Part shown: piece after piece, positions 31,985 through 39,771 of the stretch
Position numbering within the stretch: the stretch's first letter is position 1
How the letters are laid out: every line of letters begins with the position of its first letter
Assembly: GCF_016756395.1 (NCBI RefSeq)
Contig: NZ_AP018365.1
Span: 6,700,001-6,764,000 of the forward strand
Direction of reading: 5' to 3'
Source of the DNA: Streptomyces sp. SN-593
Lineage (GTDB): Bacteria > Actinomycetota > Actinomycetes > Streptomycetales > Streptomycetaceae
DNA: 64,000 nucleotides
Made by a program: the position numbers and the translations under genes
Notes under the pieces: model-generated
What the model was told of the DNA's origin: nothing
Database searches by the model: none
What the model saw: the letters and a program-made list of their open reading frames with translations, nothing else

Positions 31985-33130
31985 GTGGTCACCCTTGCCG
32001 AACTCGCCGAAGACCCGCATCCCCACCTGGCCGGACTGCGCGGGCACGCCCCCGTGGTGTGGCTGCCGGCGCTCGGCGGATGGATGGTCACGGGACGGGC
32101 GCAGGCTCTGGACGTCATGCGGGACGCCGCCGCGTTCACCGTGGACGACCCGCGCTTCACCACCGCGCGGGTGGTCGGCCCGAGCATGCTCTCGCTGGAC
32201 GGGCCGGAACACGCCCGCCACCGCGACCCGTTCGTGGCGCCGTTCCGGCCCCGCGCGGTGCACGCCGCGTTCGGCGGGACCGTCGAGCGCGAGGCCGGCC
32301 GGCTGCTCGACGGGCTGGTGCCGCAGGGGGCGGCCGAGCTGCGCCGGGACTTCGCCGGGCCGCTGGCCGCGGTCGTGATGGCCGAGGTGCTGGGGCTGAC
32401 CGGCGTCCCGGTACCGGCGATCCTGGCCTGGTACGACGCCATCGTGCGCGCCGTGGACCGGCTCACCCACGGCGAGGACGCGGGAACCGAGGGGCCGGCC
32501 GCGTACACGGCGCTGCGCGCGGCGGTCGCCGGCACCCTCGACGCCGGGTCCGCGGACTCCCTGCTGGTCAGCGCCGCCGCCGACGGCCGGCTCGGCCTGC
32601 CCGAACTGGCCTCCAACGCGGCCGTCCTGCTCTTCGGCGGCATCGAGACCACCGAGGCGATGATCGCCAACGCGCTGCTGCACGTCCTCGGCGAGGCCCC
32701 CGCCCTGGTGCCCGCCCTCCTCGCCGACCCCGAACTGCTGGACAACGCCGTCGAGGAGTCCCTCCGGCTGGAGCCCGGCGCCGCGGTGGTCGACCGGTAC
32801 GCCACCCGCGACACCGACCTCGCGGGCGTCCGGATCCGCGCCGGCGACCTGGTCACCGTCTCGCTGGCCGGCGCCAACCGCGACCCGGAGGTCTTCACCG
32901 ACCCGGACCGGTTCGACCCCCACCGCGCCAACGCCCGGCTCCAGTTGGCCTTCGCGCACGGCCCGCACTACTGCGTCGGCGCCCACCTGGCCCGCCTCGA
33001 AGCCCGCGTCGCGCTGCGCGCCTGCTTCGAACGGCTGCCGGGTCTGCGGCTCGACCCGGATCGGCCGAGCGCCCCGCGCGGCCTGGTCTTCCGCAAGCCG
33101 CCCACGCTCGCGGTGCGCTGGGGGCGCTGA
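31985..33130 (+). CDS. Cytochrome P450
   Basis: A 381-residue bacterial P450 mono-oxygenase. The I-helix oxygen-activation motif is LLFGGIETTEAMIANALL, the K-helix ExxR is in NAVEESLRLEPGAAVVDRY, and the heme-binding loop FAHGPHYCVGAHLARLEAR carries the proximal cysteine. It is a little shorter than many actinomycete P450s, mainly at the N-terminus. A ferredoxin gene is not adjacent. An epoxide-hydrolase-type gene follows on the same strand 231 bases later, so the pair might oxidise and then open an epoxide, but they are not overlapping. Substrate unknown. GTG start, apparently leaderless. Confidence 0.93.
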   Translation: MVTLAELAEDPHPHLAGLRGHAPVVWLPALGGWMVTGRAQALDVMRDAAAFTVDDPRFTTARVVGPSMLSLDGPEHARHRDPFVAPFRPRAVHAAFGGTVEREAGRLLDGLVPQGAAELRRDFAGPLAAVVMAEVLGLTGVPVPAILAWYDAIVRAVDRLTHGEDAGTEGPAAYTALRAAVAGTLDAGSADSLLVSAAADGRLGLPELASNAAVLLFGGIETTEAMIANALLHVLGEAPALVPALLADPELLDNAVEESLRLEPGAAVVDRYATRDTDLAGVRIRAGDLVTVSLAGANRDPEVFTDPDRFDPHRANARLQLAFAHGPHYCVGAHLARLEARVALRACFERLPGLRLDPDRPSAPRGLVFRKPPTLAVRWGR

Positions 33131-33361
33131 CCGCTCCGGGTGCGCGGTGGGCCCTGCGGCGCGGGCCCGTGCGGTGCGCCCGTGCGGTGCGGGCGCCGCA
33201 CGTACCCCCGGAGCGGGTGCGCTTTTTGCCGGACCGGCAAGGCGGATCGCCCGCGGGCGCGCTTCGCCCGGATGATCGGGGTCCGGGCGCGGCGGCCGGA
33301 AGAGGCCGCCACGACCCCTCGACCCGGAACGGCCCCGGGCCGTCCGTACCAGGGAGGACCC

Positions 33362-34393
33362 ATGACCCAGCGCACCGGCGACGGGCTCGGCACGCACCGG
33401 CTGCTCGCGACGCCCGCGGGCCGCACCCACGTCGTGGAGCGGGGCAGCGGCCCCCTGGTGCTGCTCGTGCACGGCTTCCCGGAGTGCTGGTACTCCTGGC
33501 GCCACCAACTGTCCGCGCTGGCCGACGCCGGCTACCGCGCGGTCGCCCTCGACGTGCGCGGCTACGGCCGGTCCTCGAAGCCCGCGGACCCCGCGGCGTA
33601 CCGGATGCTGGACCTGGTGGCGGACAACGCCGCCGTGGTGGAGGCGCTGGGCGAGGAGTCGGCGGTGGTGGTCGGCCACGACTGGGGCGCGGTGATCGCG
33701 GCGAACAGCGCGCTGGTGCGCCCGGACGTCTTCCGCGCGGTGGGCCTGCTGAGCGTGCCGTACACCCCGCGCGGCGGCCCGCGGCCCAGCGAGGTCTTCG
33801 CCGGGATGGGCGGCGACGAGGAGTTCTACGTCTCCTACTTCCAGCGACCCGGCCGGGCCGAGGCCGAGATCGAACCCGACGTGCGCGGCTGGCTGGCCGG
33901 CTTCTACGCCGCGCTGTCCGCCGGCACCATGCCGCCGCCCGGGGCGCCGGACCCGCACTTCGTCGCACGCGGCGGGCGGCTGCGGGACCGCTTCCCCGCC
34001 GTCGGGAGCGCGAACGGGACCGGCGGTGCGGACCGGCGACCGGGCGCCGGACTGCCGGGGTGGCTCAGCGAGGCCGAACTCGACGTCTACGCAGAGGAGT
34101 TCGAGCGGACCGGGCTGACCGGTGCGCTGAACCGCTACCGCAGCATGGACCGCGACTGGGAGGACCTCGCCGCGTTCGACGGTGCCCCGGTCCCGCAGCC
34201 GTCTCTGTTCCTCGGCGGCTCGCTGGACGCCTCCACGACCTGGCTGGCCGACGCCATCGACGCATACCCCGTCACCCTCCCGGGGCTGGTCGCCTCCCAC
34301 GTGCTCGACGGGGCGGGCCACTTCATCCAGCAGGAGCGCGCCGCCGAGGTGAACGCGCACCTCACCCGATGGCTGGCCGCGCTGCCGGGGTGA
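33362..34393 (+). CDS. Alpha/beta-hydrolase, soluble epoxide hydrolase type
   Basis: A 343-residue alpha/beta-hydrolase. The HGxP oxyanion motif is LVHGFPECWYSWRHQL, the nucleophile elbow VVGHDWGAVIAANSAL puts an aspartate at the nucleophile position as in epoxide hydrolases and haloalkane dehalogenases, and the catalytic histidine is in VLDGAGHFIQQERAAEVN. The VRGYGRSSKP strand-turn is also typical. A glycine-rich insertion occurs in the cap (GSANGTGGADRRPGAG). ATG at 33362 with a GGGAGG ribosome site eight bases before it. Possible partner of the upstream P450. Confidence 0.88.
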   Translation: MTQRTGDGLGTHRLLATPAGRTHVVERGSGPLVLLVHGFPECWYSWRHQLSALADAGYRAVALDVRGYGRSSKPADPAAYRMLDLVADNAAVVEALGEESAVVVGHDWGAVIAANSALVRPDVFRAVGLLSVPYTPRGGPRPSEVFAGMGGDEEFYVSYFQRPGRAEAEIEPDVRGWLAGFYAALSAGTMPPPGAPDPHFVARGGRLRDRFPAVGSANGTGGADRRPGAGLPGWLSEAELDVYAEEFERTGLTGALNRYRSMDRDWEDLAAFDGAPVPQPSLFLGGSLDASTTWLADAIDAYPVTLPGLVASHVLDGAGHFIQQERAAEVNAHLTRWLAALPG

Positions 34394-34405
34394 ACTCCCG
34401 GCCGC

Positions 34406-34966
34406 TCACGCTCCCGCCCGGGCCCCCTCCGCCTTGCGCGCCCGGTACGCCGCCGCCTTGAACCGGTTGCCGCAGGACGCCATGCCGCACCACTGCCGGC
34501 GGGTCCCGCGCGAGCGGTCGACGTACACCCGGGTGCACTCCGGGTTCCCGCACTCCTTGAGCAGGTGGACGTCAGGGCCGCCGAGCAGTTCCACGGCCCG
34601 CCGCGCCACGACGGACAGCGCCTCCCCGCTGGTCGCCACGGTCCGCCGCCCCTCCGGCGTGAGCTGCGGCGCCGCGGGCCGCTCCCGGGCCGCGGCGTTG
34701 AGCACGGCCAGCGCCCCGGCGGCGTACTCCTCGCCGAGGCGCCTGGCCGTGACCAGCGCGTACACGGCCTCGCGGAGGGCCTTGGCCCGCTCGACGTCGG
34801 CCGGCCGGGCGGGGGAGACGGCGTCCACGAGGCCGGACTCCACGTACCAGGCGTCCAGCCGGTCCGGGCTCGCGAACATCTCGAACCGGGCCGAACGCCG
34901 GGCGCGCAGGGTCGCGGCGAAATCAAGGGCCGGGTCGTCGCAGACGAAGACGTGGTCGAGGTTCAC
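34406..34966 (-). CDS. CGNR zinc-finger / ABATE-domain protein
   Basis: A 186-residue protein with an N-terminal ABATE domain (stress-induced transcription-factor-like; DDPALDFAATLRARRSARFE) and a C-terminal CGNR zinc finger. The finger has cysteines in KECGNPECTRVYVDRSRG followed by RRQWCGMASCGNRFKAAAYR (the CGNR motif is in the last piece). These proteins are thought to be DNA-binding regulators. The GTG at 34966 is preceded by AGGATGG. It converges with the epoxide-hydrolase-type gene with 12 bases between stops. Confidence 0.9.
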   Translation of the reverse strand: MNLDHVFVCDDPALDFAATLRARRSARFEMFASPDRLDAWYVESGLVDAVSPARPADVERAKALREAVYALVTARRLGEEYAAGALAVLNAAARERPAAPQLTPEGRRTVATSGEALSVVARRAVELLGGPDVHLLKECGNPECTRVYVDRSRGTRRQWCGMASCGNRFKAAAYRARKAEGARAGA

Positions 34967-35035
34967 GTCACCATCCTGACAGGTGACCGGTGCCGCCGCA
35001 AAGCTCTCCGCCCGGCCGGGCGGGCCGCCGCCGGG

Positions 35036-36796
35036 TCACCCCTGCGGTGCCCCCGTCTCCGTCAGCTCGCCGTCGGCCAGTCGCAACCACCGGTCCACGC
35101 CGATCCGTTCGAGGAACCGCTCGTCGTGGCTGACCACCACGAACGCGCCCCGGTACGCCGCCAGCGCGCTCTCCAGCCGCCCGGCGCTGACCAGGTCGAG
35201 GTTGTTCGTCGGCTCGTCCAGGAGCAGCAGTTGCGGCGCCGGCTCCGCGCACAGCACGCAGGCGAGGGTGGCCCTCAGCCGTTCCCCGCCGGAGAGTGCC
35301 CCGACCGGGAGGTGGGCGCGCGGGCCGCGGAAGAGGAAGCGGGCGAGCAGGTTCATCCGATCGGCCTCCGGGCGGTGCGGCGCGAAGGCGGCGAAGTTCT
35401 CGGCGACCGTGCGGTCCGGGTCCAGCAGGTCCAGCCGCTGGGAGAGGTACGCGATCCGCCCGTCGGCGCGCCGGACGTGCCCCCCGACCACGGCCGAGCC
35501 TCCGACCACGCCTGATCCCCCGGCCACGGCTGTTCCCCCGGCCGGGTTCGGCTCCCCGGCCGGGGTCGGCCCGCCGACGGTGTCCGGCTCCCCGGCCGGG
35601 TCCGGCCCGGCGCCGAGGCCGGCGCCGCCGTGGATCAGCCGCAGCAGCGTGGTCTTGCCCGCGCCGTTGGGGCCGGTCAGCGCGATCCGCTCCGGACCCC
35701 GCACGGTCAGGTCCAGGCCCGCGCCGCCGAACACCTCGTGCGTGCCGAGCCGCACCCGCATCCCCTCGCCGAGGAACACCGTGCGCCCTGCGGGGACTTC
35801 GGTGTCCGGCAGCTCCAGGGTGATCTGCTGGTCGTCGCGCAGGGCGCGCTCGGCGTCGTCGAGCCGGGCTTTGGCGTCGCCGACCCGGGCGGCGTGCGTC
35901 TGGCCGGCCCGGCCCGCGGACTCCTGCGCGCCGCGCTTCATGTTCCCCGCGAAGATCCGGGGCAGGCCCGCGCTCTTGAGGTTGCGGGCGGCGTTGCCCG
36001 CGCGGCGTTCGGCGCGCTCGCGGGCCTGCTGCATCTCGCGCTTCTCCCGCTTCAACTCCTGTTCCGCGCTGCGGACGTTGCGCTCGGCGACCTCCCGCTC
36101 GGCCCGCACCGCCTCCTCGTAGGCGGTGAAGTCGCCTCCGTAGGTACGCAGTTCGCCGCCGTCGAGTTCGGCGATCCGGTCCATGCGGTCGAGCAGCGCC
36201 CGGTCGTGGCTGACCAGCAGCAGGCAGCCGTGCCACTCGGCCAGCACGTCGTGGAGCCGGTGGCGGGCGTCGGGATCGAGGTTGTTGGTGGGCTCGTCGA
36301 GCAGCAACACGTCCGGCCGCCGCAGGAGTTGGGCGGCGAGGCCGAGCGACACCACCTGGCCGCCGCTGAGGGTGCCCAGCCGCCGGTCGAGGGCGAGACC
36401 GGGCAGGCCGAGCCGGTCGAGCTGCGCGCGGGTGCGCTCCTCGATGTCCCAGTCGTCGCCGATGACGGCGAAGTGCTCCTCGGCCACGTCGCCGGACTCG
36501 ACCGCGTCCAGCGCCCGGACCACGGCGGCGATCCCCAGCACCTCGGCCACGGTCAGGCCGCCGGTCAGCGGGAGCGTCTGCGGCAGGTAGCCGAGGGTGC
36601 CGGTCACGGTCACCGACCCGCCGGTGGGCCGCAGTTCGCCGGCGATCAGCCGGAGCAGCGTGCTCTTGCCGGCGCCGTTGGGCGCGACCAGGCCGGTACG
36701 GCCGCCTCCCACGGTGAAGGACAGGCCGTCGAAGACCGGTGTGTCGTCCGGCCAGGAGAAGGACAGGTGAGTGCAGGTGACGGAAGCGTCGGACAT
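35036..36796 (-). CDS. ABC-F family ATPase (ribosome-protection / translation type)
   Basis: A 586-residue soluble protein with two ATPase domains and no membrane helices. Domain 1: Walker A VAPNGAGKSTLLRLIAG, signature LSGGQVVSLGLA, Walker B LLLDEPTNNLDPDA. Domain 2: LTGPNGAGKTTLLRLI, LSGGERLRATLACVL, LLLLDEPTNNLD. The linker between them (about residues 205-300) is charged and helical (KREKREMQQARERAERRAG), as in antibiotic-resistance and translation-factor ABC-F proteins. An unusual low-complexity insertion (GEPDTVGGPTPAGEPNPAGG and related units) follows the second Walker A. A nine-codon upstream ORF with a hairpin precedes the gene. Whether it confers resistance is unknown. Confidence 0.9.
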   Translation of the reverse strand: MSDASVTCTHLSFSWPDDTPVFDGLSFTVGGGRTGLVAPNGAGKSTLLRLIAGELRPTGGSVTVTGTLGYLPQTLPLTGGLTVAEVLGIAAVVRALDAVESGDVAEEHFAVIGDDWDIEERTRAQLDRLGLPGLALDRRLGTLSGGQVVSLGLAAQLLRRPDVLLLDEPTNNLDPDARHRLHDVLAEWHGCLLLVSHDRALLDRMDRIAELDGGELRTYGGDFTAYEEAVRAEREVAERNVRSAEQELKREKREMQQARERAERRAGNAARNLKSAGLPRIFAGNMKRGAQESAGRAGQTHAARVGDAKARLDDAERALRDDQQITLELPDTEVPAGRTVFLGEGMRVRLGTHEVFGGAGLDLTVRGPERIALTGPNGAGKTTLLRLIHGGAGLGAGPDPAGEPDTVGGPTPAGEPNPAGGTAVAGGSGVVGGSAVVGGHVRRADGRIAYLSQRLDLLDPDRTVAENFAAFAPHRPEADRMNLLARFLFRGPRAHLPVGALSGGERLRATLACVLCAEPAPQLLLLDEPTNNLDLVSAGRLESALAAYRGAFVVVSHDERFLERIGVDRWLRLADGELTETGAPQG

Positions 36797-36914
36797 GGCG
36801 GGACCTCGGGGGTGCGCGGGCAGGCGGCAGGCGCTGCCCTGCGGGCAGGGGGAAAAGACAACGACGACACGGCCACGCGGCGGCGCCGGTACGCGCCCGC
36901 CGGTGGCCGGTCAG

Positions 36915-36933
36915 CTCCGGGTCTCACCCGGAG
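36915..36933 (-). promoter_or_regulatory. Hairpin overlapping the upstream ORF stop (attenuator candidate)
   Basis: CTCCGGGT, three-base loop, ACCCGGAG: an eight-base-pair perfect stem containing the last codons and stop of the nine-codon ORF. A ribosome translating or stalled on the ORF would disrupt it. A second hairpin CTGCCC-GCA-GGGCAG (36834-36848) follows closer to the ABC-F start. Confidence 0.5.
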
Positions 36934-36953
36934 ATGTCGTCGTCACCCGCCAT
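36924..36953 (-). CDS. Nine-codon upstream ORF of the ABC-F gene
   Basis: ATG to TGA encodes MAGDDDISG. A strong GAGGAG ribosome site lies seven bases before its ATG (minus strand). The stop codon falls inside a hairpin (36915-36933). It lies 127 bases before the ABC-F start. Short upstream ORFs of this sort control several ABC-F and erm resistance genes through ribosome stalling; here that is inference from layout. Confidence 0.55.
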   Translation of the reverse strand: MAGDDDISG

Positions 36954-37076
36954 GCCCGGTCTCCTCGGGTAGGTCCACGATGTGCGCGGCGCCCGGCGCC
37001 GCACCAGGAAGTGTAGTGCCCCGCCGGCCCCGGGGCGGGGCCGCGCCGAGGGCGAGGCCCGCGCCGGCGGCGAGGA

Positions 37077-37271
37077 TCAGAGACCCAGGTCCAGGGCGAG
37101 GCAGGAGTAGGAGATCAGCGACCTGTCGGCAGAGTACGTGTCCGCCGCCCGGTCCCGCCCCGCCACCGGGGTCTCCTCGACCATGTCCTCGTAGCGGATG
37201 CGCTCGGGCAGGCTGCCGAACCGGGCCCGCCGTGCCGCCGCCGCGCTGTCCGTCGTCCTGGTGCTCTCCAT
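37077..37271 (-). CDS. Small conserved-looking protein of unknown function
   Basis: A 64-residue protein with a GGAGG site six bases before its ATG. It reads MESTRTTDSAAAARRARFG, then SLPERIRYEDMVEETPV, and ends in SLISYSCLALDLGL. The ARFGxLPERIRxEDMVEE pattern recalls a recurring class of short actinobacterial proteins for which I know no function. A TTGACA promoter-like site is upstream. The hydrophobic Ser/Cys-containing C-terminus and acidic middle could suit a precursor peptide, but no maturation enzyme of a known RiPP type is adjacent. Confidence 0.65.
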   Translation of the reverse strand: MESTRTTDSAAAARRARFGSLPERIRYEDMVEETPVAGRDRAADTYSADRSLISYSCLALDLGL

Positions 37272-37332
37272 GGTCCGCCTCCGCTGCGTCCTGGCCGGCT
37301 CGCCGTGTCCTTCCCGGCTCCGGCACGCCTCC

Positions 37333-37361
37333 ACGCTCGCATCCGCCGCGTCACCTGTCAA
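37333..37361 (-). promoter_or_regulatory. Sigma-70-type promoter candidate for the 64-residue protein
   Basis: On the minus strand TTGACA (37361-37356) is followed after 17 bases by GAGCGT (37338-37333). The predicted start of transcription is about 55 bases before the ATG at 37271. An inverted repeat GTCACC...GGTGAC (37350-37370) overlaps the -35. The rest of the 37272-37587 interval shows no gene. Confidence 0.4.
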
Positions 37362-37587
37362 GGCGGTGACGAGCTTCGGCGGGGAGGCCGGAGCCGGTCC
37401 GCGTCGGGCCCGGCCGCGCGGACGCCGCGGGGACCGTTCGAGCGGGAGAGGCGCCCCACGTCGTGCGGGGACACGTGCCGCACGGTGACGGCTGCGCGTG
37501 GTGCGGCCACGCCCGGCGTCGTACCGAGGACGGGGGCTCCGCGGAAACCGGTGGCCGCGGGGCGCCGCCGCCCGTACCGTCGGCGCC

Positions 37588-38313
37588 ATGGCTGACGAGA
37601 GCTACGGGGACGTCCGGCTGGCCGCGCTCTACGACCCGCTCGACCCCGACCGCGGGGACCTCGACGCGTATCTCGCGATCGCGGGGGAGACGGGGGCGCG
37701 CCGCGTACTGGACATCGGCTGCGGGACCGGGGTCTTCGCGCTCCTGCTGGCAGACCGCGGGATCGAGGTCGTGGGCGTGGACCCCGCGCTCGCGTCCGTC
37801 GAGGTGGCCCGTGCCAAGCCGGGCGCCGAGCGGGTGCGGTGGCTGCACGGCGACGCGACGGCGCTGCCGCCGCTGCGGGTCGACCTCGCCACGATGACGG
37901 CGAACGTCGCCCAGGCCATCGTCGACCCTGAGGTGTGGCGCGGGACACTGGCCGGGGCGCACGCGGCGCTGCGGCCCGGCGGGCACCTGGTGTTCGAGAC
38001 CCGTGATCCGGCGCGGCGTGGCTGGGAGGAGTGGACCCGCGAGGAGTCCTACCGCGTGGTCGAACTGCCCGGCGTGGGGGCGGTCGAGACCTGGCACCAG
38101 CTCACCGACGTACGGCTGCCGCTGGTGTCCTTCCGTACGACCTACGTGTTCGCCGCGGACGGGCGGGTGCTGACGTCGGACTCGACGCTGCGGTTCCGCG
38201 AGCGGGAGGAGGTCGAACGCGACCTCGCCGCCGGCGGTTTCGTGGTGGAGGAGGTCCGCGGCGCACCCGACCGGCCGGGCCGGGAGTTCGTCTTCCTCGC
38301 CCGGCGTCCGTGA
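37588..38313 (+). CDS. SAM-dependent methyltransferase (class I)
   Basis: A 241-residue methyltransferase. Motif I is ARRVLDIGCGTGVFALLLAD, the acidic end of strand 2 is EVVGVDPALASVEVARAK, and the later LRPGGHLVFETRDPARRGW matches the post-II region. The C-terminal half has a beta-rich segment typical of small-molecule methyltransferases (FRTTYVFAADGRVLTSDSTL). The ATG at 37588 has TACCGT seven bases upstream and no ribosome site, so it may be leaderless. The substrate cannot be read from sequence. Confidence 0.9.
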   Translation: MADESYGDVRLAALYDPLDPDRGDLDAYLAIAGETGARRVLDIGCGTGVFALLLADRGIEVVGVDPALASVEVARAKPGAERVRWLHGDATALPPLRVDLATMTANVAQAIVDPEVWRGTLAGAHAALRPGGHLVFETRDPARRGWEEWTREESYRVVELPGVGAVETWHQLTDVRLPLVSFRTTYVFAADGRVLTSDSTLRFREREEVERDLAAGGFVVEEVRGAPDRPGREFVFLARRP

Positions 38314-38397
38314 TCCCGGAGAAGGCCCGGCGTCCCTGACGGCGGCGGACCGGTCACCGTCCCGGTCGGGGCCGTGCCGCCCCGCCCCCGGCGCTGG

Positions 38398-39126
38398 TCA
38401 GCGGCGGGCGTGCCGCCCGGAGCCCTGCTGCGTGTGGACGGGCGGAGCCGCCTCCGCCGACCGCCCGCCCGAGGGGGCCGCGGACCCGGCGCCGGCGTGG
38501 CGGGCGTCGATCAGGAAGGGGTTCGGCCGGAGTGTCCGCATCCGCGTGATCGTCGGGGTGGCGAGGCGGCCGATCGCCAGGCTGCTGGCGTAGGCGACCG
38601 GCAGGGCGAGCAGGGCCGACCCGAGGACGTCGTGCGGGTAGTGCGCGCCGACGTAGACCCGGGTGAAGCCTTCGAGCACCGCGACGATCGCGGCGATCGC
38701 GCTCAGCCGCCGGTCCAGCAGGAAGAGCGCCGCCACGGACGCCGCCGCCACCGTGGTGTGGCCGCTGGGGAACGCGTAGTCGTTGGGCACGGGGCAGGTC
38801 TCGACGATGAAGGCGTGCGGCATCGAACGGCACGGCCGCTGCTCGGCCACGATCTTCTTGACCACCTCGGCGCAGGCGAAGGCCACGCCCACGCTGACCG
38901 GCACGGCGAGCGCCAGCGTCATCGCGGCGCCGTCCCGCCGCCGGGCCCGCCACCAGCCCACGACCATGAGGACCGCGAAGAGCCCCAGTTGGACGTTGGT
39001 CCACCATTCGACGAACCCGTTGAGCCACCGGGTGTCACGGGCCAGGTCCGTGACCGCGGTGAACAGCGGTCCGTCGATGTGTGACCCGTTGAAGGCCAAC
39101 GTTGCGGAGCCCGTGGTCATCAGCAC
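38398..39126 (-). CDS. PAP2-family membrane phosphatase
   Basis: A 242-residue type 2 phosphatidic acid phosphatase-like membrane enzyme. The three PAP2 motifs are KKIVAEQRPCRS (KxxxxxxRP), NDYAFPSGHTTVAAASVAAL (PSGH) and FTRVYVGAHYPHDVLGSALL (S/TR-x5-H-x3-D). Hydrophobic helices separate them. It probably dephosphorylates a lipid phosphate or undecaprenyl pyrophosphate at the membrane. GTG at 39126; ATG at 39120 is an equally good start. The C-terminus is a polar tail. A palindrome of BlaI-like form lies about 70 bases upstream. Confidence 0.9.
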   Translation of the reverse strand: MLMTTGSATLAFNGSHIDGPLFTAVTDLARDTRWLNGFVEWWTNVQLGLFAVLMVVGWWRARRRDGAAMTLALAVPVSVGVAFACAEVVKKIVAEQRPCRSMPHAFIVETCPVPNDYAFPSGHTTVAAASVAALFLLDRRLSAIAAIVAVLEGFTRVYVGAHYPHDVLGSALLALPVAYASSLAIGRLATPTITRMRTLRPNPFLIDARHAGAGSAAPSGGRSAEAAPPVHTQQGSGRHARR

Positions 39127-39191
39127 CGTCTTTCGCAGCCGGCTCGGACCCCGTCCGTTCCCGGCCGGCCGTCACCGTGGAGGCAATATCT

Positions 39192-39209
39192 GTCTACACG
39201 AATGTAGAC
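39192..39209. promoter_or_regulatory. BlaI/MecI-like palindrome upstream of PAP2
   Basis: GTCTACA-CGAA-TGTAGAC, a perfect seven-base inverted repeat around four bases, in the 39127-39267 intergenic region. The TACA...TGTA core resembles operators of BlaI/MecI/CopY repressors. No such repressor gene is in the window. Confidence 0.5.
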
Positions 39210-39267
39210 GAAGAACTCCGGGAGGCCAATTCATGAACGGCGGCCGTACTCCAGATGAACGGCCAGC

Positions 39268-39771
39268 CTACACGCCGCCCCCGCCGCCCTCCGGCGCGGC
39301 GTCGCGGTCGGCGAAGACCTCGCGGGCGACGGCGGTGGCGTTCAGGGCGCGGGGGAAGCCGCAGTAGACGGCGGCGTGCAGGAGGGCCTCGGTGATCTCC
39401 TCGCGGCCGAGGCCGACGTTGAGCGCGGCGCCGATGTGGACCCTGAGCTGGGGTTCGCAGCCGCCGAGGGCGGTGAGCGCGCCGAGGGTGACCAGTTGGC
39501 GGCTGCGCGGGTCGAGACCGGGGCGGTCGTAGATGTCGCCGAAGGCGAAGGCGGCGACGTGGTGGCCGAGGGCGGGGCTGATGTCGGCGAGGGAGTCGAT
39601 GACGGCCTCGCCCTGGTGCCCGTCGATGCGGGCGAGGACGGACAGGCCGTGGCGGCGGCGGGCGAGGCTCTCCGGGCTGTCGATGTCGTGCTGGGCTGCG
39701 GTGTGGGTGTGGGTGTGGGTGTGGGTGTGGGTGTGGATGTCGGTGTCGGTGTCGGTGCTGGTGCCGGTCAT
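39268..39771 (-). CDS. Carboxymuconolactone decarboxylase / AhpD-like family protein
   Basis: A 167-residue protein of the CMD family. The domain spans about residues 60-155, with RSRQLVTLGALTALGGCEPQ, LRVHIGAALNVGLGREEITE and ALLHAAVYCGFPRALNA. The AhpD-type CxxC pair is absent: single cysteines occur in GGCEPQ and YCGFP, so it is more like gamma-carboxymuconolactone decarboxylase than AhpD. Residues 12-24 are a histidine-threonine repeat (HTHTHTHTHTHT) encoded by a hexanucleotide microsatellite. The ATG overlaps the merR stop (ATGA), so the MerR protein probably controls it. Confidence 0.88.
   Translation of the reverse strand: MTGTSTDTDTDIHTHTHTHTHTHTAAQHDIDSPESLARRRHGLSVLARIDGHQGEAVIDSLADISPALGHHVAAFAFGDIYDRPGLDPRSRQLVTLGALTALGGCEPQLRVHIGAALNVGLGREEITEALLHAAVYCGFPRALNATAVAREVFADRDAAPEGGGGGV
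39701..39736. repeat. Hexanucleotide microsatellite GTGTGG, six copies
   Basis: Six perfect copies of GTGTGG followed by degenerate GTGTCG-type units up to about 39760, inside the carboxymuconolactone-decarboxylase-family gene, where it codes for the His-Thr repeat. The unit preserves reading frame, so copy-number change alters only tract length. Confidence 0.95.
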
